Origin: Bacteroidota bacterium
GTDB taxonomy: Bacteria; Bacteroidota; JABWAT01
Direction of reading: 5' to 3'
Assembly: GCA_020161835.1 (NCBI GenBank)
Contig: JAIUNL010000023.1
Location: 1-53,355 of the forward strand
Length of the DNA: 53,355 nucleotides
Positions within the stretch are counted from its first letter, which is position 1. Every line of letters starts with the position of its first letter. Below, piece by piece: positions 41,810 to 50,500 of the stretch. The notes beneath the pieces are model-generated. The model was not told where the DNA came from. It did no database searches and saw only the letters and a list, made by a program, of their open reading frames with translations. A program made the position numbers and the translations under genes.

Positions 41810-42970
41810 ATGCTGGTAAAAATTCCCCGGTTCCTTTTTGTTTTTCTTAGTCTGATTCAACCCGTTTCAGCGCAAGACATTTTTTCTTCGTCCCGAACAC
41901 AGATGAACAAAATCTGGATTGACCAGAAAACATCAGAACCTGATTCTGTGAACCTGACTACAGATGGAAAGCAACTGGTTTTTTATTCCTTCCGTCAATC
42001 TTCACTACCTGTTCTTCCGCTTTTGATGGTTAGAGAAAACTCCGGCGTACTAGTAGCAGGAGTTTCACTTCACTTAACTTCAGATTCTTTAAAAAACTGG
42101 TATCTGTTCAGTTTGTCAGAACTTTTATTGGAATGGATCAGGATGGATTCAGATGAAACATCTGCCCAAATCCGGTCTGAACAAATTGAAATCAGCGTAA
42201 ACGGAGTCATTTTGAACTCTGTAAACCAAAATCAAATTTTCAAAATAGCTTCAGTCTTCTCAAAATCTGATCCAATCATTTTATCGGTAACCCAAAACCG
42301 GACATCCTTTTCTGCCGGAGCAATAAACGGTGAACTGGTTTTAGTTAGCTTACCGAACCGGGTTGATTTGCTTTCGGGTAGAACTAAAGAAGAGCTTGAT
42401 AACGATCTTGCCCGCCGGTTAAATGTTCCGGTTTCCTTTTCCAATCCTGATTTGTCATCTGGAAGCCAGATTCAGCGGTTTGCCGGGAAGGAATTGTTCC
42501 CGGGTTTTTATTCTGACCGTTTCGGTTTTGAAAATTCGGCCGGGTTTTTACCAGCCTGGGATCCAACACAGCCTGAAGCCACCCTCCGAACATTATTTTC
42601 TTCCTATTCGGGACAGGCTCCAAACTTAAAATTAAGTCTGGTTCATCACACATATGGTGCACAAACGGCCCGTTACCCGATTAAATTTTCATCTCTGATC
42701 GGAAATCTGGGAAAAAATTCCGACCTTTTTGTCGCATTGGAATCAGCCGATTCACTTTCGGGTGAGTGGGTTGTGACAGTAATTGCCGCTGACAGGCAAT
42801 TTGCTCATCACCATTTGCTGATTCTGACCTTGAAACCAGAACTTCTTTTTAATCAAACTGAGCAGATCACGATTCCGGCTGATTTATTTACTTTTATCCG
42901 GACGGATAATATAAAATCTCTGATCTCAGGATACCGTGACAAAACTCCGAAATATCAGATTCTGAAATGA
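41810..42970 (+). CDS. Exported protein of unknown family
   Basis: A 386-aa protein with a clear signal peptide (cleavage near PVSAQ at about 22). The remainder is predicted mostly beta, with repeated DSxNLTxDG / SDPIILSVTQN strands, and a C-terminal domain containing HHTYGAQTARYPIKFSS and SGEWVVTVIAADRQFAHHHLL. I recognise no family. First gene of a co-directional exported-protein block; the next gene overlaps its stop by 4 nt. Confidence 0.7.
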   Translation: MLVKIPRFLFVFLSLIQPVSAQDIFSSSRTQMNKIWIDQKTSEPDSVNLTTDGKQLVFYSFRQSSLPVLPLLMVRENSGVLVAGVSLHLTSDSLKNWYLFSLSELLLEWIRMDSDETSAQIRSEQIEISVNGVILNSVNQNQIFKIASVFSKSDPIILSVTQNRTSFSAGAINGELVLVSLPNRVDLLSGRTKEELDNDLARRLNVPVSFSNPDLSSGSQIQRFAGKELFPGFYSDRFGFENSAGFLPAWDPTQPEATLRTLFSSYSGQAPNLKLSLVHHTYGAQTARYPIKFSSLIGNLGKNSDLFVALESADSLSGEWVVTVIAADRQFAHHHLLILTLKPELLFNQTEQITIPADLFTFIRTDNIKSLISGYRDKTPKYQILK

Positions 42971-44466
42971 AACCAGTAAAAGGACGAAAAATGAAACTGA
43001 TACACCCGTTCGTTTTATTAAAACTGTCGGTTTTTCTGGTTGCAATCCTCATAGGTTTGCAGGCTGGTGCTCAGGATGCCCCTCGGCAGGATGATTTCTT
43101 CATGGGAGAAGCAATCGGCACTGAAACCGGTAAAGTAAAAATGGAAGCAAGAAAGGAACTGATTCTCAGTATTCAGAATATTCTTTCAGTTGAGTCATCT
43201 TCATCAACTTCTGAGACTGAAAAAGGAATTTATTCCTCAATGAAACAGAAAATAAATTCCTGGTCATGGATTAAAATTTCAGGAATCAGTTTTTCTACTT
43301 TTGATCTTGCTGACGGTAAAATTAAAGTGATTGCTTACCTGTCAAAAGCTGATTACCGGAAGTCAATGGATGATCTTGCTGCAGAACTGACTACGGCTTT
43401 TCAGATTGCTTCAGACAGAGAAAAGGTAACCGGACTCACTTCTGTCATCCCCGATTATTATCTGATTTACCTGAAATCCTGGTATTCACCGGAACCTGTC
43501 CGCTTTGGTGACATTCAGGATTTGAAATCATATATCTCAGGAAAAATAAAAGGATTTCTGAAAGATGTGATTATCGTGCAGGGTGACCTTTCCGTTGACG
43601 GAACTGATGATCCGTCAGTTTCTATTCCGCTGCAGTTTTCGTGGAACCGGCAGCCGGTTAACGGGTTTACCTTCAGGGAAGATCTCGATAACGGAACGCC
43701 AAGGCTGGTTATAGATGGCCAATCCCTGCTTGTAAGCCATTCATTCCCGTCTGATTTGAGAAAAACACTTAAACTTAGACTCGCACCTCAATTTGACAGC
43801 CAGATTTCAACGGCTGATCTCGAGGAAATTCATTCTCTTTTCCCCATTGAAGAAATCCGGACCGTCATCCTTGATTTTTCAGGACTCATTTCGGTTGATT
43901 TTTCAGTCTCCAATTCCGGAAATGATATTCTTGTATTTAAACCAGCCGTAAAAAACCTAAGTGTTTCATCTCTTGAATGGGATTTTGGTGACGGAACGAA
44001 AAGTTTTGAACAATCGCCCCGTCAGATTTATCTTGAAAAAGACAAAAGTTATGACGTCAAACTGACTGTAAACCGGAATAAAATCTTTTCCATTTCAAAA
44101 AAATTGAGTGCTGACGGAAAATGGCTCGATGAAAAATCTGCCAGATCATCGTCACCTTCCCTGAGTCCTGTCCCTAAGTCATCAGAAGATTTGAAAGTCA
44201 GTCTGTTAAAGGTAACTCATGCTGATGTGCTTTTATCCCGTTTTCAGGAATTAAAACCAACCGGACGTGTGATCTTTGGAGCAAAAAAAGACTTTCTCTT
44301 TCCTGAAAAATGCTGGGTCGTTGTTTATCACGCACAAACAAAAGAAATTAGCACCTGGCTTGAACCGGTTTCTGAAGGTTACCGTGAAGTAAAATCTGGT
44401 AAAACAGTAAAAAATCTGAAAGATGCCTACAAAGGACTTTCTGCAATCTGGGTAGAATTTAAATAG
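42967..44466 (+). CDS. Exported protein with LPP20-like and PKD-like domains
   Basis: A 499-aa protein. A signal peptide ends near LQAGAQD; an internal ATG at 42991 (MKLIHPF) gives a cleaner signal than the overlapping start. The next 120 residues (EAIGTETGKVKMEARKELILSIQNILSVE) resemble the LPP20/FlgT-N-type domain; later EWDFGDGTKSFEQSPRQIYLEKDKSYDVKLTV is a PKD-type Ig fold, and the C-terminal 90 residues (DVLLSRFQELKPTGRVIFG) are unassigned. Translationally coupled to the gene before it. Confidence 0.75.
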   Translation: MKPVKGRKMKLIHPFVLLKLSVFLVAILIGLQAGAQDAPRQDDFFMGEAIGTETGKVKMEARKELILSIQNILSVESSSSTSETEKGIYSSMKQKINSWSWIKISGISFSTFDLADGKIKVIAYLSKADYRKSMDDLAAELTTAFQIASDREKVTGLTSVIPDYYLIYLKSWYSPEPVRFGDIQDLKSYISGKIKGFLKDVIIVQGDLSVDGTDDPSVSIPLQFSWNRQPVNGFTFREDLDNGTPRLVIDGQSLLVSHSFPSDLRKTLKLRLAPQFDSQISTADLEEIHSLFPIEEIRTVILDFSGLISVDFSVSNSGNDILVFKPAVKNLSVSSLEWDFGDGTKSFEQSPRQIYLEKDKSYDVKLTVNRNKIFSISKKLSADGKWLDEKSARSSSPSLSPVPKSSEDLKVSLLKVTHADVLLSRFQELKPTGRVIFGAKKDFLFPEKCWVVVYHAQTKEISTWLEPVSEGYREVKSGKTVKNLKDAYKGLSAIWVEFK

Positions 44467-44484
44467 GTTTTGTACAAATTACGA

Positions 44485-44528
44485 AATTCAAACGGTCACT
44501 GAGCGGAGTCGAAGTGCCCGTTTGAATT
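44485..44528 (+). repeat. Variable-arm hairpin repeat, copy 3
   Basis: Arms AATTCAAACGG (44485-44495) and CCGTTTGAATT (44518-44528) enclose a core (44496-44517) identical to copies 1 and 2 except at its first base. It occupies nearly the whole gap between two exported-protein genes. Confidence 0.85.
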
Positions 44529-44536
44529 CAGGATCC

Positions 44537-45550
44537 ATGCCATTTTCGTCCAAACATATTCTTGAGTCATTCATGAGTTTTTGTTCCCGTTTTATTTTTA
44601 TTCTGTTGGCTGCCTCTTGCCTTCTTTTGGGGTCAGTTTCATTTGCCCAAAACCGGACAACAGTCATTCTTTCTGCTTCGGGTGAAACTGAAGATCTGAT
44701 TTCAGAGCGGGCATCGAAAATCCTGACGGCAATGAATCTGGCTGAATCAAAAAAAACAGCACCCAAAATCCCGGCTGAATGGACAACAAAAAATGCTGCC
44801 AAAATCATGAAGGAAGTCTGGAATTTCAGACCATTTTTTTCTCCTGAAACTGAAATCCGTACCCATTTAATCCGCAGAAGCAATAGTGACTTTGAAATAC
44901 GGGGCATTCCCGTAAAAATGAAAACTGACGGTGATTCTCTGGCGAGTGAAGAACTTGTGCTTGTTTTTTCTCAGGAAGGAAAACTTTCCAATTTGTTTTT
45001 TGGTGTAGAAACTGAAAAATATACAGTTCTGCTGAGTCAGGGCGTTACGGTGAGTGACATCCGCCGCAGGCAAATTATTCTTGATTTTATTGAAAATTTC
45101 AGAACAGCTTACAATCGAAAAGATATTTCTTATCTGAAAACGGTTTTCAGTGATAATGCCCTGATTATCGTCGGGAATGTGGTGAAAGTTCAGAAGGACA
45201 ATACTGATTTTCTGAATGATAATCTGGGTGAGCAGAAAGTAGAATTTATCAGACAAAATAAGCAGGAATACATGAGCTCGCTGGAGCAGGTTTTTAAGAA
45301 AAACCAGTTCATTAAAGTCGGGTTTGATGAAATTGAGATTGTTCAGCATCGCAAATACAATTCCATTTATGGGGTTACCCTGCTTCAATACTGGAATTCA
45401 AGTGCCTATTCTGATAAAGGATATCTGTTCCTGATGATTGATTTCAGAGATGAGCTAAAACCTTTAATTCATGTCAGAAGCTGGCAGCCTGAAAAATATA
45501 CCGAACCTGACTCGGTCATTTCACTCGGTGATTTCGAAATATTCGAATGA
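44537..45550 (+). CDS. Exported NTF2-like protein
   Basis: A 337-aa protein with a signal segment (CSRFIFILLAASCLLLGSVSFAQ); an ATG at 44573 would give a shorter, equally plausible start. Residues of about 30-170 form an unassigned alpha/beta region. The last 160 (ILDFIENFRTAYNRKDISYLKTVFSDNALIIVG...GVTLLQYWNSS...FLMIDFRDELKPLIHVRSWQP) match an NTF2/SnoaL-like cone fold. No catalytic residues can be named. Third gene of the exported block. Confidence 0.75.
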   Translation: MPFSSKHILESFMSFCSRFIFILLAASCLLLGSVSFAQNRTTVILSASGETEDLISERASKILTAMNLAESKKTAPKIPAEWTTKNAAKIMKEVWNFRPFFSPETEIRTHLIRRSNSDFEIRGIPVKMKTDGDSLASEELVLVFSQEGKLSNLFFGVETEKYTVLLSQGVTVSDIRRRQIILDFIENFRTAYNRKDISYLKTVFSDNALIIVGNVVKVQKDNTDFLNDNLGEQKVEFIRQNKQEYMSSLEQVFKKNQFIKVGFDEIEIVQHRKYNSIYGVTLLQYWNSSAYSDKGYLFLMIDFRDELKPLIHVRSWQPEKYTEPDSVISLGDFEIFE

Positions 45551-45615
45551 AGAAACCTTTTATACTTTAATCCCGTAAACTGCCGACAGGACATTCACTT
45601 TTTTCCGGATTCAGA

Positions 45616-47649
45616 ATGAAACGGATTTTTATCCTAAGTCTGATGGTTATCTTTTCTGCTTCACTTGCGGTTGCACAGGAACTCAGGCAGTTTAAAGTTA
45701 AAGAAGAACCCCGACCCTCATCAATCCCCGTTTTTACCCAGTATCCCAAAGATGCTGCAGTTATTATTTATTCTTCGATTCCCACACTTGTATTCGAATC
45801 AAACACAGATGGTATTTTAGCCAACAAATCAGTTGAAGGTGAGAATAAATACGTTTTGATCCTCCGTACTGAAACACAAACGCTTACGGTTAAATCTCCC
45901 GGCTTCATGGAAGCAAAACTTAAAATTCAGAGAATGCAGGCCAAGGATGTTAAATATTACTCCATTGAATCAACTGCCCGTTCGTTTGATCCGGAAAAGG
46001 GGGATCTGGTTCTGAGAACGGTTCCGGCAGGTGCAAAAATCCTGATAGACTCGTTGCCGGATTTTGATCATTACACGCCATACTCCCTGAATAATTTTGA
46101 AGCAAAGACCTATAAAATCAGACTGATCAAAGAGGACTATGATACGGTTCTGGTGAGAGTGGAAATCAAAAAGGGCGAAAAAATAAGTAAAATTGTTGAA
46201 TTAACCCCGCATTTCGGGCTACTTCTTGTTGAAACTGCACAGGGAAATGAACTCAGGGTTGATGACAAATTGGTGCCCTTTGAAGACGGAATTCCGGTTA
46301 AAATTCCGGTTGGAAAAAGAAAAGTCACGGTTTCAAAACCAAAATATATTCCGGTATCCCAAATTCTGGAAATCGGACCGAATGATAACCCGGCCAATGC
46401 CATCCTGTTAAAGGCTTCACTCATTCCTGATTTTGGTGTCTGGGATTTCAAAGTTTCACCTGCTTCTGCAAAAGTTTATCTGGATGACACTTTTCTGTTT
46501 TTAGATGGTACACCCGTTGAAATTCCTGCCGGGAAACGAAAATTTCGCATTCAGGCTACCGGATATGAAGATACTGTTTTTACTGAGAATGTAAGACGTC
46601 TCGAAAACCGGGTTGCCGGTTTCAATCTGAGAAGGCAGACCGGCCGGATTCAGGTTTCTAGTGAACCTGATGAAGCAGAAGTTTATCTGGGTGATTCACT
46701 GCTGGGCTATACACCCTATTTTTCAGACAATATCCCAACCGGAAGTTATATCCTCAGTATCCGCAAGGAACGTTACCGGAACACCGACTACCCGGTAAAT
46801 CTCAGAAAAGATGAACTGGTTTCCCGTTCTGCTACTCTCGAAGGACAAGGGCGGTTAACTGTTACAGGAACACCTGGCGCAACTTTCCGGGTTTTTTCAA
46901 GGGATTCAAATCCGGTAGATTTTCAGGGTTCCATTCCTGTTTTTTCAATGAATCTCAATCCGGGAAAATATACCATCTATTTTAACTATCCGGGTTATGA
47001 AAAAGAGAGCCGTGATTTTACAATAGATGATCAGGATGAAATTTTGAATTTTGATCTGACACAAACTGATGGTAAGTTTTTCAGATTTACTGCCTTTGGC
47101 AACCCTCGTATTTATAATCTCTATGATGACCGTGTTGGTGTAAGTTTTGTGTGGGCTCGCCAGGTTTTCAAATCTAAACTCATGTCTGATCTCACGAAAA
47201 ATGAAGTGGGAAATTTCAGTGTGGATAGTTACAATATTGAAATTCCGCTTGAAGCCCCTCCCTTCAGATTTATCATCGGTTACGGAATAAATGAAAAGAA
47301 AACGTATTATTCAAGCTACAACCCGGTAACTGAATCCGGGAAAAAATTGTCGGGTGGTTTTCGTTTTGAAAACTATTTTCTTTCGTTCACGTACACCCCA
47401 TTTGTGCTGGCCGAACGGTTTTCTCCTTCGATCGGATTCAGAATGGAAAAACTGGATTTGTATTTTCTGGATAAAACTGCCGGAACGACCCGAAAGGTGT
47501 CAATTGCTAACGGGTCACCTTCACTGGATTTGAATTTTTATCTGTCAAATAAAGGGTCAACACCGTTTTTTAAACTGTCCTGGTTCCCCTATGACGGAAA
47601 TAAATGGTCAGAATCACGGACGAGCATTCACTTTGGCTTATTATTTTGA
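45616..47649 (+). CDS. PEGA-repeat exported protein
   Basis: A 677-aa protein with a signal peptide (SASLAVAQE) and five or more PEGA-type beta modules: PAGAKILIDSLPDFDHYTPYSL, ELRVDDKLVPFEDGIPVKIPVGKRKVTV, AKVYLDDTFLFLDGTPVEIPAGKRKF, AEVYLGDSLLGYTPYFSDNIPTGSY and a related module near 400-470. The C-terminal 170 residues have alternating aromatic strands (FIIGYGINEKKTYYSS, FRFENYFLSFTYTPF) resembling a small outer-membrane barrel. Plausibly surface-associated. Lies 65 nt after the NTF2-like gene. Confidence 0.85.
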   Translation: MKRIFILSLMVIFSASLAVAQELRQFKVKEEPRPSSIPVFTQYPKDAAVIIYSSIPTLVFESNTDGILANKSVEGENKYVLILRTETQTLTVKSPGFMEAKLKIQRMQAKDVKYYSIESTARSFDPEKGDLVLRTVPAGAKILIDSLPDFDHYTPYSLNNFEAKTYKIRLIKEDYDTVLVRVEIKKGEKISKIVELTPHFGLLLVETAQGNELRVDDKLVPFEDGIPVKIPVGKRKVTVSKPKYIPVSQILEIGPNDNPANAILLKASLIPDFGVWDFKVSPASAKVYLDDTFLFLDGTPVEIPAGKRKFRIQATGYEDTVFTENVRRLENRVAGFNLRRQTGRIQVSSEPDEAEVYLGDSLLGYTPYFSDNIPTGSYILSIRKERYRNTDYPVNLRKDELVSRSATLEGQGRLTVTGTPGATFRVFSRDSNPVDFQGSIPVFSMNLNPGKYTIYFNYPGYEKESRDFTIDDQDEILNFDLTQTDGKFFRFTAFGNPRIYNLYDDRVGVSFVWARQVFKSKLMSDLTKNEVGNFSVDSYNIEIPLEAPPFRFIIGYGINEKKTYYSSYNPVTESGKKLSGGFRFENYFLSFTYTPFVLAERFSPSIGFRMEKLDLYFLDKTAGTTRKVSIANGSPSLDLNFYLSNKGSTPFFKLSWFPYDGNKWSESRTSIHFGLLF

Positions 47650-47679
47650 TTTCTCATCAACGAACAAGGAGAGAGTAAC

Positions 47680-48270
47680 ATGAAACGCACACTACTCATG
47701 CTGACGATACTGGCTGGCTTATCCCTTTGGTTAACCGGCTGCGGCGGTGGAAAAGAAACCACCAATATTCACCAGAAGGCCAATGATGATATCATGGAAA
47801 ATATTCCTTCCTGGTACATGGATCCTCCGAAGAATGATGACGATTACCTCTGGGCAACCGCATCTGAAACTTCACGGGATCTTCAGATGGCGGTTAATAA
47901 ATCAAAAGCCACTGCCAATTCTGATCTGGCCCGTCAGATGGAAAATAACATTGATGTGCTGACCAAAAGATTCAGCCAGGAAACCGGAATGAACATCGAT
48001 TCCAAAATCCTGACCGATTTTTCTGAAACCAGCAAACAACTCAGCCGTCAGGCTTTAATCGGGGTTTCTGAAGATAAAAAAGAAATCCGGAATGAAGAAG
48101 GCGTTTTCAGAGCTTACGTGCTTTTAAAGCTGCCAATGGGCGCCATGAAAGAAAATCTTCTGAATCAGATCAAAAAAGAAAATGATCTTTATACCGCCAT
48201 CAAGGCCACAAAAGCTTATCAGGAACTGGATGAGGCGGTTGAAAAGCTCGATGAAAGAAAGAAAAAATAA
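47680..48270 (+). CDS. LPP20-family lipoprotein
   Basis: A 196-aa lipoprotein with lipobox LTGC followed by GGG, then PSWYMDPPKNDDDYLWATASETSRDLQMAVNKSKATA, the LPP20 signature, and the second strand set GVFRAYVLLKLPMGAM, ending in a Lys/Glu-rich helix. Similar domains flank curli-like CsgG or motility lipoproteins in other bacteria; here the partner may be the LPP20-like region of the protein at 42967. Preceded by a GGAGAG ribosome-binding site; followed by a hairpin terminator. Confidence 0.86.
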   Translation: MKRTLLMLTILAGLSLWLTGCGGGKETTNIHQKANDDIMENIPSWYMDPPKNDDDYLWATASETSRDLQMAVNKSKATANSDLARQMENNIDVLTKRFSQETGMNIDSKILTDFSETSKQLSRQALIGVSEDKKEIRNEEGVFRAYVLLKLPMGAMKENLLNQIKKENDLYTAIKATKAYQELDEAVEKLDERKKK

Positions 48271-48309
48271 GCTTTTGAGTTGAATTTAAGGTTGAAGGTT
48301 CTTAACTAC

Positions 48310-48344
48310 ACGCCGTTCCGGATTTCCGGGCGGCGTTTTTTTTT
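48310..48344 (+). terminator. Rho-independent terminator after the exported block
   Basis: ACGCCG and CGGCGT pair around a CCGGA/CCGG-containing loop and run into nine T residues. Confidence 0.8.
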
Positions 48345-48366
48345 AATACATTTTTTAAGAAAGGGA

Positions 48367-48450
48367 TGGATTCCCGCCTTCGCGGGAATGACAACTTTTT
48401 CAGATTATTTAAAAAGGGGATATTGTCATCCCCGTGAAGACGGGGATCCA
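48367..48450. repeat. REPIN-like inverted REP pair
   Basis: A 27-nt REP (48367-48393, TGGATTCCCGCCTTCGCGGG...) is followed after 30 nt by an inverted variant (48424-48450, TGTCATCCCCGTGAAGACGG...). It fills the gap between the LPP20 terminator and the ABC ATPase gene. Confidence 0.85.
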
Positions 48451-48510
48451 GTATTTTTTCCTTTTTGGAAATAACCATCCCCTTTGTGCAGTGGAAAATT
48501 CTCTTTTTTT

Positions 48511-49338
48511 ATGAAAATTATACAAACCAAAAATCTCAAAAAATCTTTCGGTAACAAACCGGTTCTCCGTGGTGTTGATATTGATGTCAATCAGGGTGAA
48601 AAGCTGGTGATTATCGGCCGTTCCGGTTGCGGAAAGTCTGTTTTACTCAAGCATCTGGTTAAACTGCTTCTTCCGGATGAGGGATTTGTTACCGTTTATG
48701 GAAATGATCTGGCCACCATTTCAAAACAAGATTTATTTGAGACCCGGCGAAGATTTGGCTACCTGTTTCAGGGAGCTGCTTTGTTTGATTCCATGTCGGT
48801 GGGTGATAATGTGGGTTTGCCTCTTGTCGAAAATTTTGATTATTCAATTTCGGAAGTTAAACGGCTGGTGTCAGAAAAGCTTGAAATGGTTGGGCTTCCC
48901 GGGATAGAAAACCTCAGACCCTCAGAACTTTCAGGCGGTATGAAAAAACGGGTCGGGCTTGCCCGTGCCATTGTAACCAACCCCGATGTGATTCTTTACG
49001 ATGAACCTACAACCGGACTCGATCCCGTGATGTCTGATGCCATTGACTCGCTGATCAATGATTTGGCGGCCAGATTGAAAGTAACTTCGGTTGTGATTAC
49101 CCACGATATGGCATCGGTTCAGAAAGTCGCAGACAGAATTATCATGCTGCATGAAGGTCATGTTCATTATGAAGGAACGCCGGCCGGACTCTTTGAATCT
49201 TCAGATGTGGTGGTACAGCACTTTGTGAGCCGTATTTCTGCTGATGATGAAGAAATCATGCATGAAATGGCTGATCTCACCCAAAAAGGAAAACACGGAA
49301 ATGCGGCTGATGTTTTGACATCCGTCAAAAGAAAATAA
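48511..49338 (+). CDS. MlaF-type ABC transporter ATP-binding protein
   Basis: A 275-aa ATPase of the MlaF/Ttg2A family that powers phospholipid transport by MCE systems. Walker A GRSGCGKS (about 36-43), Q-loop FQGAALFDSMSVGDNVGLPL, signature LSGGMKKR and Walker B VILYDEPTTGLDPVMS are intact, with the extra C-terminal segment typical of MlaF. The ATG at 48511 is used; a TTG 27 nt upstream is weak. No mlaE permease or MCE-protein gene lies next to it in this window. Confidence 0.88.
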   Translation: MKIIQTKNLKKSFGNKPVLRGVDIDVNQGEKLVIIGRSGCGKSVLLKHLVKLLLPDEGFVTVYGNDLATISKQDLFETRRRFGYLFQGAALFDSMSVGDNVGLPLVENFDYSISEVKRLVSEKLEMVGLPGIENLRPSELSGGMKKRVGLARAIVTNPDVILYDEPTTGLDPVMSDAIDSLINDLAARLKVTSVVITHDMASVQKVADRIIMLHEGHVHYEGTPAGLFESSDVVVQHFVSRISADDEEIMHEMADLTQKGKHGNAADVLTSVKRK

Positions 49339-49350
49339 CAAAAATGTCTG

Positions 49351-49358
49351 TATCTTTG
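49351..49358 (+). promoter_or_regulatory. TAnnTTTG -7 element before the 49.4-kb lipoprotein
   Basis: TATCTTTG lies about 55 nt before the ATG. No TTTG is found 19-21 nt upstream, so the full promoter is uncertain. Confidence 0.4.
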
Positions 49359-49413
49359 CAGTTCAATTTATGATATATTTGTAAACCAACAACCAAAAAA
49401 AGGAAACCTGTCT

Positions 49414-50277
49414 ATGAAAAAATTAACCTATTTGCTATCTGCACTTCTTATTGCATCAATCGGCCTCGTTGGCTGTGATAATGCTGAAGACAATGAAGCA
49501 CCAACCATTTCTAATCTTAAAGTTAACGGCGTTGCTGTTGTTGATGCTGTTAGTGCAAAAGCCGGCGAAGTGACCATTACCTTTGATTTGGCTGATGACA
49601 GTGAAATCAAAAATTACACCGTATTGGCTGGAAGTACTTCACTTGATTCCAAAGAGGTTGGAGCCGACAAGAAAAGTGTTACCGTAACCTACAATCTAGT
49701 TTCTTCTGTCATTATTACCATTAATGTAACTGATGATGATGATAAAACCACTACCAAGCCTTTTAACCTGAACAAAGATGGAAATATCAGTGCGTTTGAG
49801 GAAAAATTACTTGGCTCTTACCTAAATACAAGTGCTGGTAGCTTCCTTGCTACAGTCACAGGTACAGTTTATACTCAAGCAACTGCTTTTGAAACAGCCA
49901 ATCAATCCAAGATTGATATGTTGTATTATTTTGGTGCAACCAACAAGGCAACCTTAGCTGCGCCAAATGATGATGACGCTGCAACTATTTACAACAATGC
50001 GACTACTGGTCTGCAAAAATGGACAACAAAGAATGCAACCAAGTTTAAAATGACAACTCTGACCGCTGCCCAGTTTACAAGTGTTACAACTGATACAGAA
50101 TTAATGGCAGCCTTTGATGCAGTTGCAGGAACTGGCGATAGCTTTTCCAAAGAATTGGCGATTGGAAAAGTGGTTGCTTTTAAAACTGCTGCTGGAAAAT
50201 ATGGACTTGCAAATGTCACCGCATTGGTAGAGAATGCCAACGGTTCCATTAAGATCCTTGTTAAAGTTGGAAAATAA
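49414..50277 (+). CDS. Lipoprotein of unknown function, Thr/Ala/Asn-rich
   Basis: A 287-aa lipoprotein (lipobox LVGC, followed by DNAEDNEA). Residues of about 27-115 resemble an Ig-like domain (APTISNLKVNGVAVVDAV, SVTVTYNLVSSVIITINVTDDDD). The rest is rich in Ala, Thr and Asn with few charges and no recognised family. A GGAAACC ribosome-binding region and a strong terminator bracket the gene. Confidence 0.78.
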   Translation: MKKLTYLLSALLIASIGLVGCDNAEDNEAPTISNLKVNGVAVVDAVSAKAGEVTITFDLADDSEIKNYTVLAGSTSLDSKEVGADKKSVTVTYNLVSSVIITINVTDDDDKTTTKPFNLNKDGNISAFEEKLLGSYLNTSAGSFLATVTGTVYTQATAFETANQSKIDMLYYFGATNKATLAAPNDDDAATIYNNATTGLQKWTTKNATKFKMTTLTAAQFTSVTTDTELMAAFDAVAGTGDSFSKELAIGKVVAFKTAAGKYGLANVTALVENANGSIKILVKVGK

Positions 50278-50298
50278 GCTTTTCTGATTTTGATCTCT

Positions 50299-50328
50299 AA
50301 AAAAGTCCGTCATCTGACGGACTTTTTT
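50299..50328 (+). terminator. Rho-independent terminator
   Basis: AAAAAAGTCCGTCA and TGACGGACTTTTTT pair around a TC loop, right after the lipoprotein gene. Confidence 0.9.
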
Positions 50329-50500
50329 GTTTATACCAATTCCGATCTTTTCAATTGACTTAAAAAATAGTAACTTGTTCTTAACATTTTTGTTCTGGAA
50401 GGATAACAAGCTTGAGGATTTGCTTTGTAGATTAAGTCCGATATAAAAGCAAATCGTTTTCTTGATTAACCCGTCTCACCTAAATGAATTTAAAAACACA

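Noticed and set aside
42384..42662. 92-aa minus-strand frame inside the first exported protein
   Set aside because: It is antisense to a signal-peptide-bearing gene and shows no recognisable domain.
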